Shown here in pieces: positions 7,918 to 16,079 of a stretch of DNA of 45,109 nt. This DNA is from JABWBP01 sp964522165 (GTDB taxonomy: Bacteria > Calditrichota > Calditrichia > RBG-13-44-9 > J075), in contig CAZFVV010000033.1 of NCBI GenBank assembly GCA_964522165.1, positions 1-45,109 of the forward strand, read 5' to 3'. Both the position numbers and the translations under genes were made by a program. The notes under the pieces were generated by a model. That model was not told where the DNA came from. It saw nothing but the letters and a program-made list of their open reading frames with translations, and searched no databases. The first letter of the stretch is position 1. Each line of letters opens with the position of its first letter.

Positions 7918-8865
7918 TCAGGCGACGATCACCGTTCCCGCCCGCCCGTGCGCCGCCGCGGCGGATTGCTCGATGGAGGCGATCACCACCCGCTTCCCCC
8001 CGTTTTCCAGGAAATTAAGCGCCGCCTGGATTTTCGGCCCCATGCTCCCGGCGGGAAACTGCCCTTCGGAAAGGTATTTCCTGGCCTCCGCCGCGGTCAG
8101 GCGATCCAAAAATGCCTGGTTGGGTTTGCCAAAGTTCAGCGCCACTTTATCTATCCCGGTCAGGATCACCATTTCATCCGCTCCTACCCCGTTGCCTAAC
8201 ACCGCGGAAGCGAGGTCCTTATCGATTACCGCATCTACCCCTTCTAACCAGCCGTTGCTCTCCAGGTACACCGGGATGCCCCCTCCCCCGGCGGCAATCA
8301 CGATCACGCCGTTTTCCACTAACAACTGGATGGCTTTCTTCGCCACGATCTCCCGGGGAACCGGGGAGGGCACTACCCGCCGCCAGCCGCGCCCGGGATC
8401 TTCCTTGACGATCCAGCCCTGGGTTTGCGCCAGCTCTTCCGCGCGCGGTTTATCGTAAAACGGCCCCACGAATTTGGTGGGATTCTTCAGCGCCGGATCG
8501 TTCTTGTCCACCAGCACCTGGGTCACAATGCAGGCCACCTCGCGCTTAATGCCGCGATCGTGCATCACGTTCAGCAAACACTGCTCCAACATGTAGCCCA
8601 TTCCGCCCTGGGTATCGCCTACCAGCACCCCCAGGGGCAGGCGGGGCACCACTTTGGCGGAGAGTTCTACCCGGATCATTTCGTTGCCGATCTGGGGACC
8701 GTTCCCGTGGGTGATCAGCAAACGGTGCCCCATTTCGATCAATTCCAATACCCCCGCCATGCTGCGCCGGGTATTGGCGAATTGCTGGTAAATGTTGCCT
8801 TCTTCGTCTTGTTGGGTGATGGCGTTGCCGCCCAACGCCATCACGATGGTCTTTTTCTCGCTCAT
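7918..8865 (-). CDS. arcC: Carbamate kinase
   Basis: 315 aa, the normal family size. It interconverts carbamoyl phosphate plus ADP with carbamate plus ATP; the direction depends on the pathway. Amino acid kinase fold motifs are visible: VMALGGNAI at the N-terminus, LLITHGNGPQIGNEM, VIAAGGGGIPV and DAVIDKDLASAVLGN, with SEGQFPAGSMGPKIQAA near the C-terminus. The stop lies 4 bp from the second gap, but the protein end (GRAGTVIVA) is as expected, so the gene is complete. It is downstream of, and probably cotranscribed with, the cPGS-like GTPase. No arcA or arcB (arginine deiminase pathway) is seen in the window. Confidence 0.94.
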   Translation of the reverse strand: MSEKKTIVMALGGNAITQQDEEGNIYQQFANTRRSMAGVLELIEMGHRLLITHGNGPQIGNEMIRVELSAKVVPRLPLGVLVGDTQGGMGYMLEQCLLNVMHDRGIKREVACIVTQVLVDKNDPALKNPTKFVGPFYDKPRAEELAQTQGWIVKEDPGRGWRRVVPSPVPREIVAKKAIQLLVENGVIVIAAGGGGIPVYLESNGWLEGVDAVIDKDLASAVLGNGVGADEMVILTGIDKVALNFGKPNQAFLDRLTAAEARKYLSEGQFPAGSMGPKIQAALNFLENGGKRVVIASIEQSAAAAHGRAGTVIVA

Positions 8866-8889
8866 GTTGCTACCGTCTCGGAGTTTATG

Positions 8890-9017
8890 CAGTGTTCAAG
8901 TGCGCGGGTGTTCAAGTGTTTGGGTGTTATAGTGTGCAAGTGCTACGGTGAGGTGAGAAGCTATCCCTTCACAAAAATACTCGAGCACCTGAACACCTGA
9001 ACACATGAACACCCCTG
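8890..9017. repeat. Inverted array of 8-bp units (TTCAAGTG family)
   Basis: Seven consecutive 8-mers all ending in GTG occupy 8895-8950 (TTCAAGTG twice, then CGCGGGTG, TTTGGGTG, TTATAGTG, TGCAAGTG, CTACGGTG). After a loop, four inverse 8-mers starting with CAC (CACCTGAA twice, CACATGAA, CACCCCTG) fill 8986-9017. It lies between the cPGS-like gene and arcC. The same family occurs at 11936, 39713 and 43329. Confidence 0.85.
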
Positions 9018-9022
9018 AAGGA

Positions 9023-10336
9023 TTAGAAAAACTTCTTCAGCGCGTCGCGGAGGTCCGGTTTGCCGATTTCCTGAAGCTCGTATCTTACCCGCACCGCCGG
9101 TTTGTTCAGCTTCACCAACTTGCGCAGGTCAATCGGGGTTCCGATGATCACCACGTCGCAATCGGTTTGGTTGATGGTCGCTTCCAGGTCGCGGATTTGC
9201 TTGTCCCCGTAGCCCATCGCCGGCAGCAGGGTTCCGATTTCAGGATATTTCTGGAACGTTTCGGTAATGGTGCCCACGGTAAAGGGGCGCGGATCAATGA
9301 TTTCCCCCGCGCCGAATTTCTCCGCGGCCACAATGGCCGCGCCATAGGCCATCTCCCCGTGGGTCAGGGTGGGACCGTCTTCGACTGCCAACACCCGCTT
9401 GCCCTTGATCAACTGATAATCTTCTACGAAAATCGGGGAAGCGGCTTCGATCACGACCGCGCCGGGGTTCAGGGTATAAATCGAATCGCGCACGGCGTTA
9501 ATGTCCTCCGGATAGGCAGTGTCGATTTTATTGATCACCAGCACGTCCGCCATGCGCAGGTTGGCTTCCCCGGGGTAGTAGCTCACTTCATCGCCGGGAC
9601 GATGGGGGTCCAGCACGGTAATGTGCAAATCCGGCCGGTAGAAAGGCAGATCATTATTTCCCCCGTCCCACACGATGATGTCGGCCTCTTTTTCCGCTTC
9701 CCGGAGAATCGCTTCGTAATCCACCCCGGCGTAGATCACGTTGCCGCTCACGATGTGCGGTTCGTATTCTTCGCGCTCTTCGATGGTGCAATCGTGTTTG
9801 TCCAGGTCTTCCAGCCGGGCAAAACGCTGTACCCGCTGGGCTACCAGGTTTCCGTAAGGCATGGGATGGCGTACCGCGACCACTTTTTTCCCGGCCTCCC
9901 GCAGCAATTGCACCACTTTGCGGGTGCTCTGGCTTTTGCCGCTGCCGGTGCGCACCGCGCAAACTGCGATGATCGGTTTGGAAGATTTCAGCATGGTATG
10001 GCGCGGCCCCAGCACCTTGAAATCCGCCCCCGCGGCGTTGACCAGGGCGGAGCGGGACATCACGTAATTGTAGGGAACGTCGGAGTAGGAAAATACCACT
10101 TCATCGACCGTAAATTTTTGGATCAGCCCGGCCAGCTCGCTTTCCGGGTAAATATCAATCCCCTTGGGATAGAGCTTCCCGGCCAGCTCCGGGGGATATT
10201 TCCGCCCGTCGATGTTGGGAATCTGGGTAGCGGTGAAGGCGACCACTTCGTACTGCTCGTTATTGCGAAAAAAGGTATTGAAATTGTGAAAATCGCGCCC
10301 GGCGGCGCCCATGATGATCACTTTTGTGCGGGCCAT
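9023..10336 (-). CDS. Cyclic 2,3-diphosphoglycerate synthetase-like GTPase
   Basis: 437 aa from the ATG at 10336, picked because AGAGGAG precedes it; an in-frame start 24 codons earlier has no such site. The N-terminal segment (KVIIMGAAGRDFHNFNTFF) resembles a small Rossmann domain. A P-loop NTPase core follows: VCAVRTGSGKSQST (Walker A, GSGKS), then WDGGNNDLPF and VLVINKID (NKxD guanine-specificity motif). Full-length matches to this layout are annotated as cyclic 2,3-diphosphoglycerate synthetase in archaea, but most bacterial members are uncharacterised. Its steady linkage with carbamate kinase, as here, suggests a carbamoyl-phosphate or GTP-linked role, which is an inference. Confidence 0.8.
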   Translation of the reverse strand: MARTKVIIMGAAGRDFHNFNTFFRNNEQYEVVAFTATQIPNIDGRKYPPELAGKLYPKGIDIYPESELAGLIQKFTVDEVVFSYSDVPYNYVMSRSALVNAAGADFKVLGPRHTMLKSSKPIIAVCAVRTGSGKSQSTRKVVQLLREAGKKVVAVRHPMPYGNLVAQRVQRFARLEDLDKHDCTIEEREEYEPHIVSGNVIYAGVDYEAILREAEKEADIIVWDGGNNDLPFYRPDLHITVLDPHRPGDEVSYYPGEANLRMADVLVINKIDTAYPEDINAVRDSIYTLNPGAVVIEAASPIFVEDYQLIKGKRVLAVEDGPTLTHGEMAYGAAIVAAEKFGAGEIIDPRPFTVGTITETFQKYPEIGTLLPAMGYGDKQIRDLEATINQTDCDVVIIGTPIDLRKLVKLNKPAVRVRYELQEIGKPDLRDALKKFF

Positions 10337-10806
10337 CGGTTGCTCCTCTGGTATTGATCGTTTCAAATTGGGAAATTGAACATCGATGCCGGTGACTACC
10401 GGAGACAAACATCTTCAAACTTCGCTCTTCAAAAAACGTACGGATGAGTATAGAACAACGCGGAAAAATCGCGGCGGGCGTTAACTAAAGCCGTACCATT
10501 GCTGGCACGCAACCAAATACGTCTCCCAGATGATGAGTAACCTATCCATACGCCTATTTAGCAGTGAATTCCATTAAAAGCAATGGAAATGTACAAAAAA
10601 CTGCCCGATTAGTGAAAAAAATCGTTGCAAAGTTGACAAAAAAAACACTACATTTGTCGGTGAATTTTTGTTCACTGTTTTAATATCGAGAATGTCGCGC
10701 TAAATGGTTTGCTGTAGCAGGGTTTTGATTTATTTTTCTTGTAAAAATTATCATCATTCCCTATTTTCAATAGTTTAAATCTTGATTCTATAGCGTGGAG
10801 GAAAGC
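10337..10806. other. Divergent AT-rich intergenic region ahead of dnaN
   Basis: 470 bp between the divergent cPGS-like gene and dnaN. It becomes AT-rich toward dnaN and holds a small hairpin (TTCCATT and AATGGAA arms near 10568-10587). In many bacteria dnaA and oriC lie next to dnaN, but no dnaA gene and no clear TTATNCACA box is visible here. It must contain the dnaN promoter; origin function is not supported. Confidence 0.5.
10625..10656 (+). promoter_or_regulatory. Candidate dnaN promoter (Bacteroidetes-like)
   Basis: TTG at 10625 and TACATTTG at 10649 are 21 bp apart, resembling the -33 TTTG / -7 TANNTTTG promoter of Bacteroidetes. A sigma70-like TTGACA is also present at 10633 but lacks a well-spaced -10. 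It lies about 150 bp upstream of the dnaN ATG. Confidence 0.3.
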
Positions 10807-11931
10807 ATGAAATTCAGCATCCAGCGAGACGAAATTTACGAAGCGCTGCAAAAAGTGGCCAGCGTTATTCCCCAGCGATCTACCATTGCCATGACCCAGA
10901 ATATCAAGTTTAGCGTTGCGGACGGGCAGTTGGAATTGATGACCACGGACCTGGAAATTACCATGGTGTCTTTCGTGAAACCCCAGGAAGTGACCGAGGA
11001 GGGCGCCATCGCTCTTCCGGGCCGGCAGATTCATGACCTGGTGCGGGAATTGCCGAATATTTTGCTGACCTTTGAATCCGATACCAATCACCGCCTGGAG
11101 ATTCGCTCCGACTTCGGGCAGTATAAAATCGGCGGGGAGAACCCCGCGGAATTCCCCCACAAACCGGACATCACCGAGGTGCATGAAATCCAGCTTCCCA
11201 ACCGGGTCCTGAAGCGGTTGATCGAAAAAACCATTTTCTCTACCTCCACCGACGAGCTTCGCCCGGCCCTCACCGGGGTATATTTCGAACTGGGCGAGCA
11301 CTCGGTGCAAACCGTCGCCACCGACGGCCACCGCCTGGCCATGTTAGGATACCGGGATGATTCTCTCCCGATGGAATCCATGAACGCGATCATTTCCACC
11401 CGGGCCTTGAATTTCGTGCTCCGCAGCATCGAATTTGAGGGCGTAACCGCCATGGCCCTGGGGAACAAACACGCGCTCTTCCACATGGACAGCACCCGGC
11501 TCTACGCCCGCTTAATCGAGGAAATGTACGTGGATTACAGCCGGGTAATTCCCAATGATATCAATTACGAGCTGACCATCAACAATGCGGAACTGCTCGC
11601 TTCGGTAAAACGGGTCTCGCTGTTTTCCAATCCCATTACTGCCCAGGTGGTGCTCCATATTACCCCCCAACGCCTGGAAATTCACGCCGAAGACATGGAT
11701 TATGGCGGCGAGGCGAACGAAGCGATTGCCCACCAGTCCTTTACCGGGGAGGATTTTACCATCGGCTTCAACTCCCGCTACCTGCAAACCGTGCTCCGGC
11801 ACGTGGATTCCCAACAGGTTGTGCTGAAACTGGTGCGCCCGGATTACGCGGTATTGCTTCAGCCGATGGAAATGCCGGAAAACGAAAAACAATTGATGTT
11901 ATTGATGCCCATCCGGCTGGAAGAAGCCTAA
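10807..11931 (+). CDS. dnaN: DNA polymerase III beta sliding clamp
   Basis: 374 aa from the ATG at 10807, which follows GGAGGAAAGC; an in-frame GTG four codons earlier lies inside this site. The product is the ring-shaped clamp that tethers the replicative polymerase. The three clamp domains are recognisable: MKFSIQRDEIYEALQKVASV at the start of domain 1, LTGVYFELGEHSVQTVATDG then HRLAM in domain 2, and GFNSRYLQTVLRH followed by the C-terminal YAVLLQPM...LMLLMPIRL of domain 3, with the partner-binding groove residues. Length and motifs are normal. recF follows, 101 bp downstream; a repeat fills that spacer. Confidence 0.96.
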   Translation: MKFSIQRDEIYEALQKVASVIPQRSTIAMTQNIKFSVADGQLELMTTDLEITMVSFVKPQEVTEEGAIALPGRQIHDLVRELPNILLTFESDTNHRLEIRSDFGQYKIGGENPAEFPHKPDITEVHEIQLPNRVLKRLIEKTIFSTSTDELRPALTGVYFELGEHSVQTVATDGHRLAMLGYRDDSLPMESMNAIISTRALNFVLRSIEFEGVTAMALGNKHALFHMDSTRLYARLIEEMYVDYSRVIPNDINYELTINNAELLASVKRVSLFSNPITAQVVLHITPQRLEIHAEDMDYGGEANEAIAHQSFTGEDFTIGFNSRYLQTVLRHVDSQQVVLKLVRPDYAVLLQPMEMPENEKQLMLLMPIRLEEA

Positions 11932-11935
11932 TATG

Positions 11936-12034
11936 TTATGGTGCGCAAGTGTTTTGGTGTTTTATGAATTGGAAAGCGCACCTGATCACACTATAGCGCC
12001 GGAACACGATAACACCGGAACGCTAAAGCACTAT
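11936..12034. repeat. Inverted array of 8-bp units between dnaN and recF
   Basis: Left units TTATGGTG, CGCAAGTG, TTTTGGTG (11936-11959) and seven right units from CACCTGAT at 11979 to AGCACTAT at 12027-12034. The last right unit contains the recF ATG (12033), so no Shine-Dalgarno is present in front of recF. Confidence 0.82.
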
Positions 12035-13199
12035 GAAATTGCAGCGATTGTCCCTGGTCAATTTTCGGAACTATAAAGAGGCTCACATCCAGTTTTTTGA
12101 CGGCTTGCATGTAATCTACGGGGAGAACGGCGCCGGGAAAACCAGCATTTTGGAGGCGATTCACTACTTAGCATTGACCAAGAGCTTTCGCACCACCAAC
12201 GATAAAAATTTGATTTTGAATACCGAAAAAATGTTTCGCATCCAGGGAGAATTCATCTCCGGCCAGGGAACGGCCATTCAATCGGCAATCGGGTACTCCC
12301 CGGGAGAGGGAAAATCCCTCATCGTAAACGGGCAAAAATCTCAAAAATTTTCCGATTACATCGGGGAAATTCCGATTGTGCTGCTTTACCCGGCGGATCT
12401 AAGCCTTTCCCAGGGCGGGCCGGCGCAGCGCCGGCGCTTCCTGGATATTTTGTTGTCGCAATCCAGCGCCCTCTACCTCCACAGCCTGATCCAGTACAAC
12501 CGTTCCCTGCGGCAGCGCAACCAACTTCTGAACGATGCCCGGGAGGGCAAATGCGATTCCCACTTGCTGAAATCCTGGGAAGAGAACCTGGTCGCGCACG
12601 GTACGGAATTGATCCGCAAACGCCTGGAGGCTACCGCCCTGCTTAGCGAGTCGGTAAAACAGCATTACCGGGAATTGAGCAATACCGGGGACAAGGTCAA
12701 AATCATCTACCGCTGCAACGTGTGGGAATCTCCCCGGGGAGCAGGCATCCCTGCGGGAGAAACGCAAGGCAACCAATCTCTCGCCGAGGCGTATCATCGC
12801 CTGTTCGAGCAGAGCCGGACGAAGGAGGTAGAATACGGCACGACCCTGCCCGGCCCTCACCGCGATGATCTGCTGTTTTTGCTAAGCGGCAAACCGCTGA
12901 AAGATTACGCCAGCCAGGGAGAGCACAAAACCTTCATCATCGCTTTGAAGCTGGCGGAATTCCAGCATTTGCAACAGCAGCGGCTGCAAGCGCCCATTTT
13001 GCTGTTCGACGACATTTTTGGGGAGTTGGACGCCAACCGCATTCAGCAGATGTTGCAGCAGCTCGGCCACATCGGGCAGGTGTTCATAACCACCACCTCG
13101 CAGAATTTTTTCGATAAAATGGGCCCCGGGAACATTTCTGACCTGCCGATCCATTATTACCGGGTGGAGGATGGCGCCGTCGCCCCGGCGGAAGCGTGA
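12033..13199 (+). CDS. recF: DNA replication and repair protein RecF
   Basis: 388 aa. SMC-like ABC ATPase that helps load RecA at gaps. It starts MKLQRLSLVNFRNYKEAHI, with Walker A GENGAGKTSILEAIHYLALT at about residues 30-50. The signature region is visible as HRDDLLFLLSG and DYASQGEHKTFIIALKLAEF, and Walker B as ILLFDDIFGELDANR, with the D-loop. All motifs are intact. The start codon lies within the last unit of the upstream repeat and no ribosome-binding site is evident, so translation may depend on coupling or an unusual initiation. It is part of the dnaN-recF-DUF721-gyrB block. Confidence 0.95.
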   Translation: MKLQRLSLVNFRNYKEAHIQFFDGLHVIYGENGAGKTSILEAIHYLALTKSFRTTNDKNLILNTEKMFRIQGEFISGQGTAIQSAIGYSPGEGKSLIVNGQKSQKFSDYIGEIPIVLLYPADLSLSQGGPAQRRRFLDILLSQSSALYLHSLIQYNRSLRQRNQLLNDAREGKCDSHLLKSWEENLVAHGTELIRKRLEATALLSESVKQHYRELSNTGDKVKIIYRCNVWESPRGAGIPAGETQGNQSLAEAYHRLFEQSRTKEVEYGTTLPGPHRDDLLFLLSGKPLKDYASQGEHKTFIIALKLAEFQHLQQQRLQAPILLFDDIFGELDANRIQQMLQQLGHIGQVFITTTSQNFFDKMGPGNISDLPIHYYRVEDGAVAPAEA

Positions 13200-13210
13200 A
13201 AACGGCCTTC

Positions 13211-13244
13211 GGGAGTGCAAAGCTTCAGCTTTGCCTTAACTCCC
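13211..13244. repeat. Hairpin after recF
   Basis: GGGAGT (13211) and ACTCCC (13239-13244) enclose an inner perfect stem GCAAAGC-TTCA-GCTTTGC. There is no U-tract, so a rho-independent terminator is not supported. Confidence 0.6.
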
Positions 13245-13254
13245 CCAAATTACT

Positions 13255-13266
13255 TTACACGTGTAA
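13255..13266. promoter_or_regulatory. Perfect 12-bp palindrome TTACACGTGTAA
   Basis: A 12-bp perfect palindrome 88 bp upstream of the DUF721 gene. Its symmetry suits a dimeric regulator binding ahead of the DUF721-gyrB transcript, but no matching regulator is known from this window. Confidence 0.35.
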
Positions 13267-13354
13267 CGCGTTGGGGCATTGGAGTAATAGATTATTGGAT
13301 TGATGAAGATCGGGGTCGAACCATCCGATAATTGAAGCAGCGGGGTATCAAAAC

Positions 13355-13645
13355 ATGGCGAAGGGAAGAGAAACCCACATCCGCGACGCCATCTTAGGCT
13401 TTTTCAAAGCGATGGGGATGCGGGAACGCTTCGACGAGAACCTCGCCATCGCCTTCTGGGACGTGTGCGTGGGCAAGGAAATCGCCCGGCATACCGATCC
13501 TCAAAAAGTAAAGGAAGGAATCATCTTCGTGAGGGTTGACAACGACGTCTGGCGAAATGAATTGGTGTATTTCAAACACCAGATTATTCAGAAATTGAAT
13601 GAAAAAATCGGGAAAAAGGTAATTCAGGAAATTAAATTTTACTAA
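13355..13645 (+). CDS. DUF721 (DciA-like) protein
   Basis: 96 aa. DUF721 proteins include DciA, a loader or assistant of the replicative helicase in bacteria lacking DnaC. Features visible: IRDAILGFFKAMGMRERFDE, AFWDVCVGKEIARHTDP with the conserved Trp, and the beta segment IIFVRVDNDVWRNELVYFKH ending QIIQKLNEKIGKKVIQEIKFY, which is the typical KH-like DciA core. It lacks the long disordered tail of some DciA proteins. Location between recF and gyrB, the standard place for this family, strengthens the assignment. gyrB follows 13 bp downstream. Confidence 0.88.
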   Translation: MAKGRETHIRDAILGFFKAMGMRERFDENLAIAFWDVCVGKEIARHTDPQKVKEGIIFVRVDNDVWRNELVYFKHQIIQKLNEKIGKKVIQEIKFY

Positions 13646-13658
13646 GGAATGACGGATT

Positions 13659-15596
13659 ATGACGGATCAGGAAAAGAACAGAATTGACGCGCAGCACGAG
13701 TATTCGGCGGAGAAAATCCAGGTACTAAAGGGTTTGGAGGCGGTTCGCCGCCGCCCGGCCATGTATATCGGTGATGTAACCCCTCGCGGGCTTCATCACC
13801 TGGTTTACGAGATCGTTGACAACAGCATCGACGAAGCCATGGCCGGCTTCTGCACTAACATTATCGTGACCATCCACCAGGATGAAACCGTCTCCGTGGT
13901 GGACGACGGCCGCGGTATCCCGGTGGATTTGCACAAGGAAACCGGCAAATCCGCCCTGGAAGTGATCATGACCGTGCTCCACGCCGGGGGAAAGTTCGAT
14001 AAATCCACCTACAAAGTGTCCGGGGGGTTACACGGGGTGGGGGCATCAGTCGTGAACGCGCTCTCGGAATGGTGCGAAGTGCAGGTGTACCGCGACGGGA
14101 TTATCTGGGAGCAGAAATACGAGCGCGGCGTGCCGGTCGCCCCGGTCAAGCAAACCGGGAAAACTAAAAAGAGCGGCACCAGAGTCGTTTTTTTAGCCGA
14201 CAAAGAGATTTTCAAGAAGATCAAATATACCTTCGAGACCCTGGCCAACCGCCTCCGCGACCTGGCTTTTTTGAACAAAGGATTGAAAATCACCCTGCGC
14301 GACGAACGGGTGGGTGAAGAGCAGGAAGAAGTGTTCCACTACAAGGGCGGGCTGGTGGAATTCGTGCGCTACCTGGACCAAAACCGCACCGCCCTGCACA
14401 AGCCGATCTATTTCGAAGACGAGCGCGAAGGAGTGCAGGTGGAGATCGCCTTTGAATACAACGACTCCTACAACGAGAATATTTTCAGCTACTGCAACAA
14501 CGTGAATACCATCGAAGGGGGAACCCATTTGAGCGGGTTCCGCTCCGCCCTCACCCGTACCATCAACAACTACGGGACCAAGAACAACCTGCTGAAAAAG
14601 GTGGTGATCCAGGGAGAAGATACCCGGGAAGGCATCACCGCCATCATCAGCGTGAAGGTGGCGGAGCCGCAGTTCGAGGGGCAGACCAAGACCAAGTTGG
14701 GCAACAGCGAAGTGAAGGGCATCGTGGAATCCGTCACCAACGATAAATTGGCGGAATTCTTAGAGCAGAATCCCTCGGTTGGCAAACGGATCATCGAAAA
14801 GTGCATCACCGCGGCCAATTCCCGGGAAGCGGCCCGCAAAGCCCGGGAGCTGACCCGCCGCAAAAGCGCCCTGGAAAGCAACTCCCTGCCCGGCAAATTA
14901 GCCGATTGCTCCATCGACGATCCCGCCCAGTGCGAAATTTACCTGGTGGAGGGCGATTCCGCCGGCGGTTCCGCCAAACAGGGCCGCGACCGGCGCTTCC
15001 AGGCGATTTTACCCCTGAAGGGCAAAATCCTGAACGTGGAAAAGGCGCGGCTGCATAAAATCCTCACCAATGACGAAATCAAGACTATCATCACCGCCCT
15101 GGGAACCGGGATCGGGGAGGGGGATTTCTCGCTCGAACGGCTGCGCTACCATAAAATCATCATCATGACCGACGCGGACGTGGACGGCTCCCACATCCGC
15201 ACCCTGCTGCTGACCTTCTTCTTCCGCTACATGAAGGAATTGATCGAGTGTGGCAACGTGTACATCGCCCAGCCGCCTCTCTATATGATCCGCGCCGGGA
15301 AAGAAATCTCCTACGCTTACGACGACGAGGAAAAAGAGGACATTACCAAACGGCTCTCCAAGAACGGCGCCAGCATGAATATCAACGTACAGCGCTACAA
15401 GGGGCTGGGGGAAATGAACCCCGAGCAGCTCTGGGAAACCACCATGAACCCGGAAAAGCGCACCCTGCTGCAAGTGACCTTAGAAAACGCCGCGGAGGCG
15501 GATCATATTTTCAGCACCCTGATGGGCGACCAGGTGGAGCCGCGCCGGGCGTTTATCGAGAAAAACGCCAAGTACGTGCGGAATTTGGACGTGTAA
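13659..15596 (+). CDS. gyrB: DNA gyrase subunit B
   Basis: 645 aa, typical for the short GyrB type. ATPase and DNA-passage subunit of the type IIA topoisomerase that introduces negative supercoils. GHKL ATPase motifs: YEIVDNSIDEAMAGF, VVDDGRGIPVDLH and VSGGLHGVGASVVNALSEW. The transducer has QTKTKLGN. The Toprim domain has EGDSAGGSAKQGRDR with its catalytic Glu, LPLKGKILNVEKA and DADVDGSHIRTLLLTFF with the DxD metal site. The C-terminal tail has QRYKGLGEMNPEQLWETTM. All motifs are intact. gyrA lies downstream but is separated from it by an inserted two-gene module. Confidence 0.97.
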   Translation: MTDQEKNRIDAQHEYSAEKIQVLKGLEAVRRRPAMYIGDVTPRGLHHLVYEIVDNSIDEAMAGFCTNIIVTIHQDETVSVVDDGRGIPVDLHKETGKSALEVIMTVLHAGGKFDKSTYKVSGGLHGVGASVVNALSEWCEVQVYRDGIIWEQKYERGVPVAPVKQTGKTKKSGTRVVFLADKEIFKKIKYTFETLANRLRDLAFLNKGLKITLRDERVGEEQEEVFHYKGGLVEFVRYLDQNRTALHKPIYFEDEREGVQVEIAFEYNDSYNENIFSYCNNVNTIEGGTHLSGFRSALTRTINNYGTKNNLLKKVVIQGEDTREGITAIISVKVAEPQFEGQTKTKLGNSEVKGIVESVTNDKLAEFLEQNPSVGKRIIEKCITAANSREAARKARELTRRKSALESNSLPGKLADCSIDDPAQCEIYLVEGDSAGGSAKQGRDRRFQAILPLKGKILNVEKARLHKILTNDEIKTIITALGTGIGEGDFSLERLRYHKIIIMTDADVDGSHIRTLLLTFFFRYMKELIECGNVYIAQPPLYMIRAGKEISYAYDDEEKEDITKRLSKNGASMNINVQRYKGLGEMNPEQLWETTMNPEKRTLLQVTLENAAEADHIFSTLMGDQVEPRRAFIEKNAKYVRNLDV

Positions 15597-15635
15597 CATA
15601 TTGAAGAGTAAACGCCGATACGAGTAAGCCATCTT

Positions 15636-16079
15636 ATGAAAAAATGGCCAGAGTTTAATAGAGATGGTGATTTGCCCCCTGGCATTCATAGAGCAACTCT
15701 ATCAGAAGTGATAGAGCACTTTGGAACCAGTACCCCGCAAAGGCGGATTATGGCGCAACGGTTAGCTCGTATTTACAAACTGGTAAACAGCACAAAACAA
15801 ATCGCTCGGTTTATTATTTTCGGTTCGTTTGTTACGGCTAAACCTTCGCCGAATGACGTTGATATATTTATGTTGATGGAAAATTCGTTCGATGCCAGCC
15901 AATTACATGGTGAGACCGCTGTTATCTTTAACCATTTGATGGCGCAGAATTATGAAGGCTCCAGCGTTTTCTGGATACGCCGTTTAGCAATTTTGGATAG
16001 TGAACAAAAAACTATTGAGCATTGGCAAATTAAACGAGACGGAGCAAAACGAGGAATCGTTGAGGTAACCGGATTATGA
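15636..16079 (+). CDS. Nucleotidyltransferase-fold protein (DUF6932-like)
   Basis: 147 aa. The key motif is FGSFVTAKPSPNDVDIFML, a GS-x9-DxD signature of the pol-beta/MNT nucleotidyltransferase fold; the third acidic residue is not obvious. The N-terminal segment (FNRDGDLPPGIHRATLSEVI, then EHFGTSTPQRRIM) matches the DUF6932-type leader. The gene overlaps the next small gene by 4 bp (ATGA), so the two form a coupled pair of toxin-antitoxin style. The A+T content is visibly higher than in the flanking gyrase genes, suggesting acquisition. What it modifies is unknown; adenylylation or nucleotidylation is a family-level inference. Confidence 0.7.
   Translation: MKKWPEFNRDGDLPPGIHRATLSEVIEHFGTSTPQRRIMAQRLARIYKLVNSTKQIARFIIFGSFVTAKPSPNDVDIFMLMENSFDASQLHGETAVIFNHLMAQNYEGSSVFWIRRLAILDSEQKTIEHWQIKRDGAKRGIVEVTGL

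Noticed and set aside
8890..9017. CRISPR array
   Set aside because: Units are 8 bp, vary in sequence, lack spacers and occur as inverse pairs; no cas genes are present.
9005..10357. 450-codon frame opposite the cPGS-like gene, and similar long frames opposite sucD, the DUF4097 genes and ccoNO
   Set aside because: High-GC antisense shadows: composition biased to H, G, R and V, no ribosome sites, and the opposite strand encodes clear protein families.
10625..10660. Origin of replication ahead of dnaN
   Set aside because: No clustered DnaA boxes and no dnaA; AT-richness alone is not enough.
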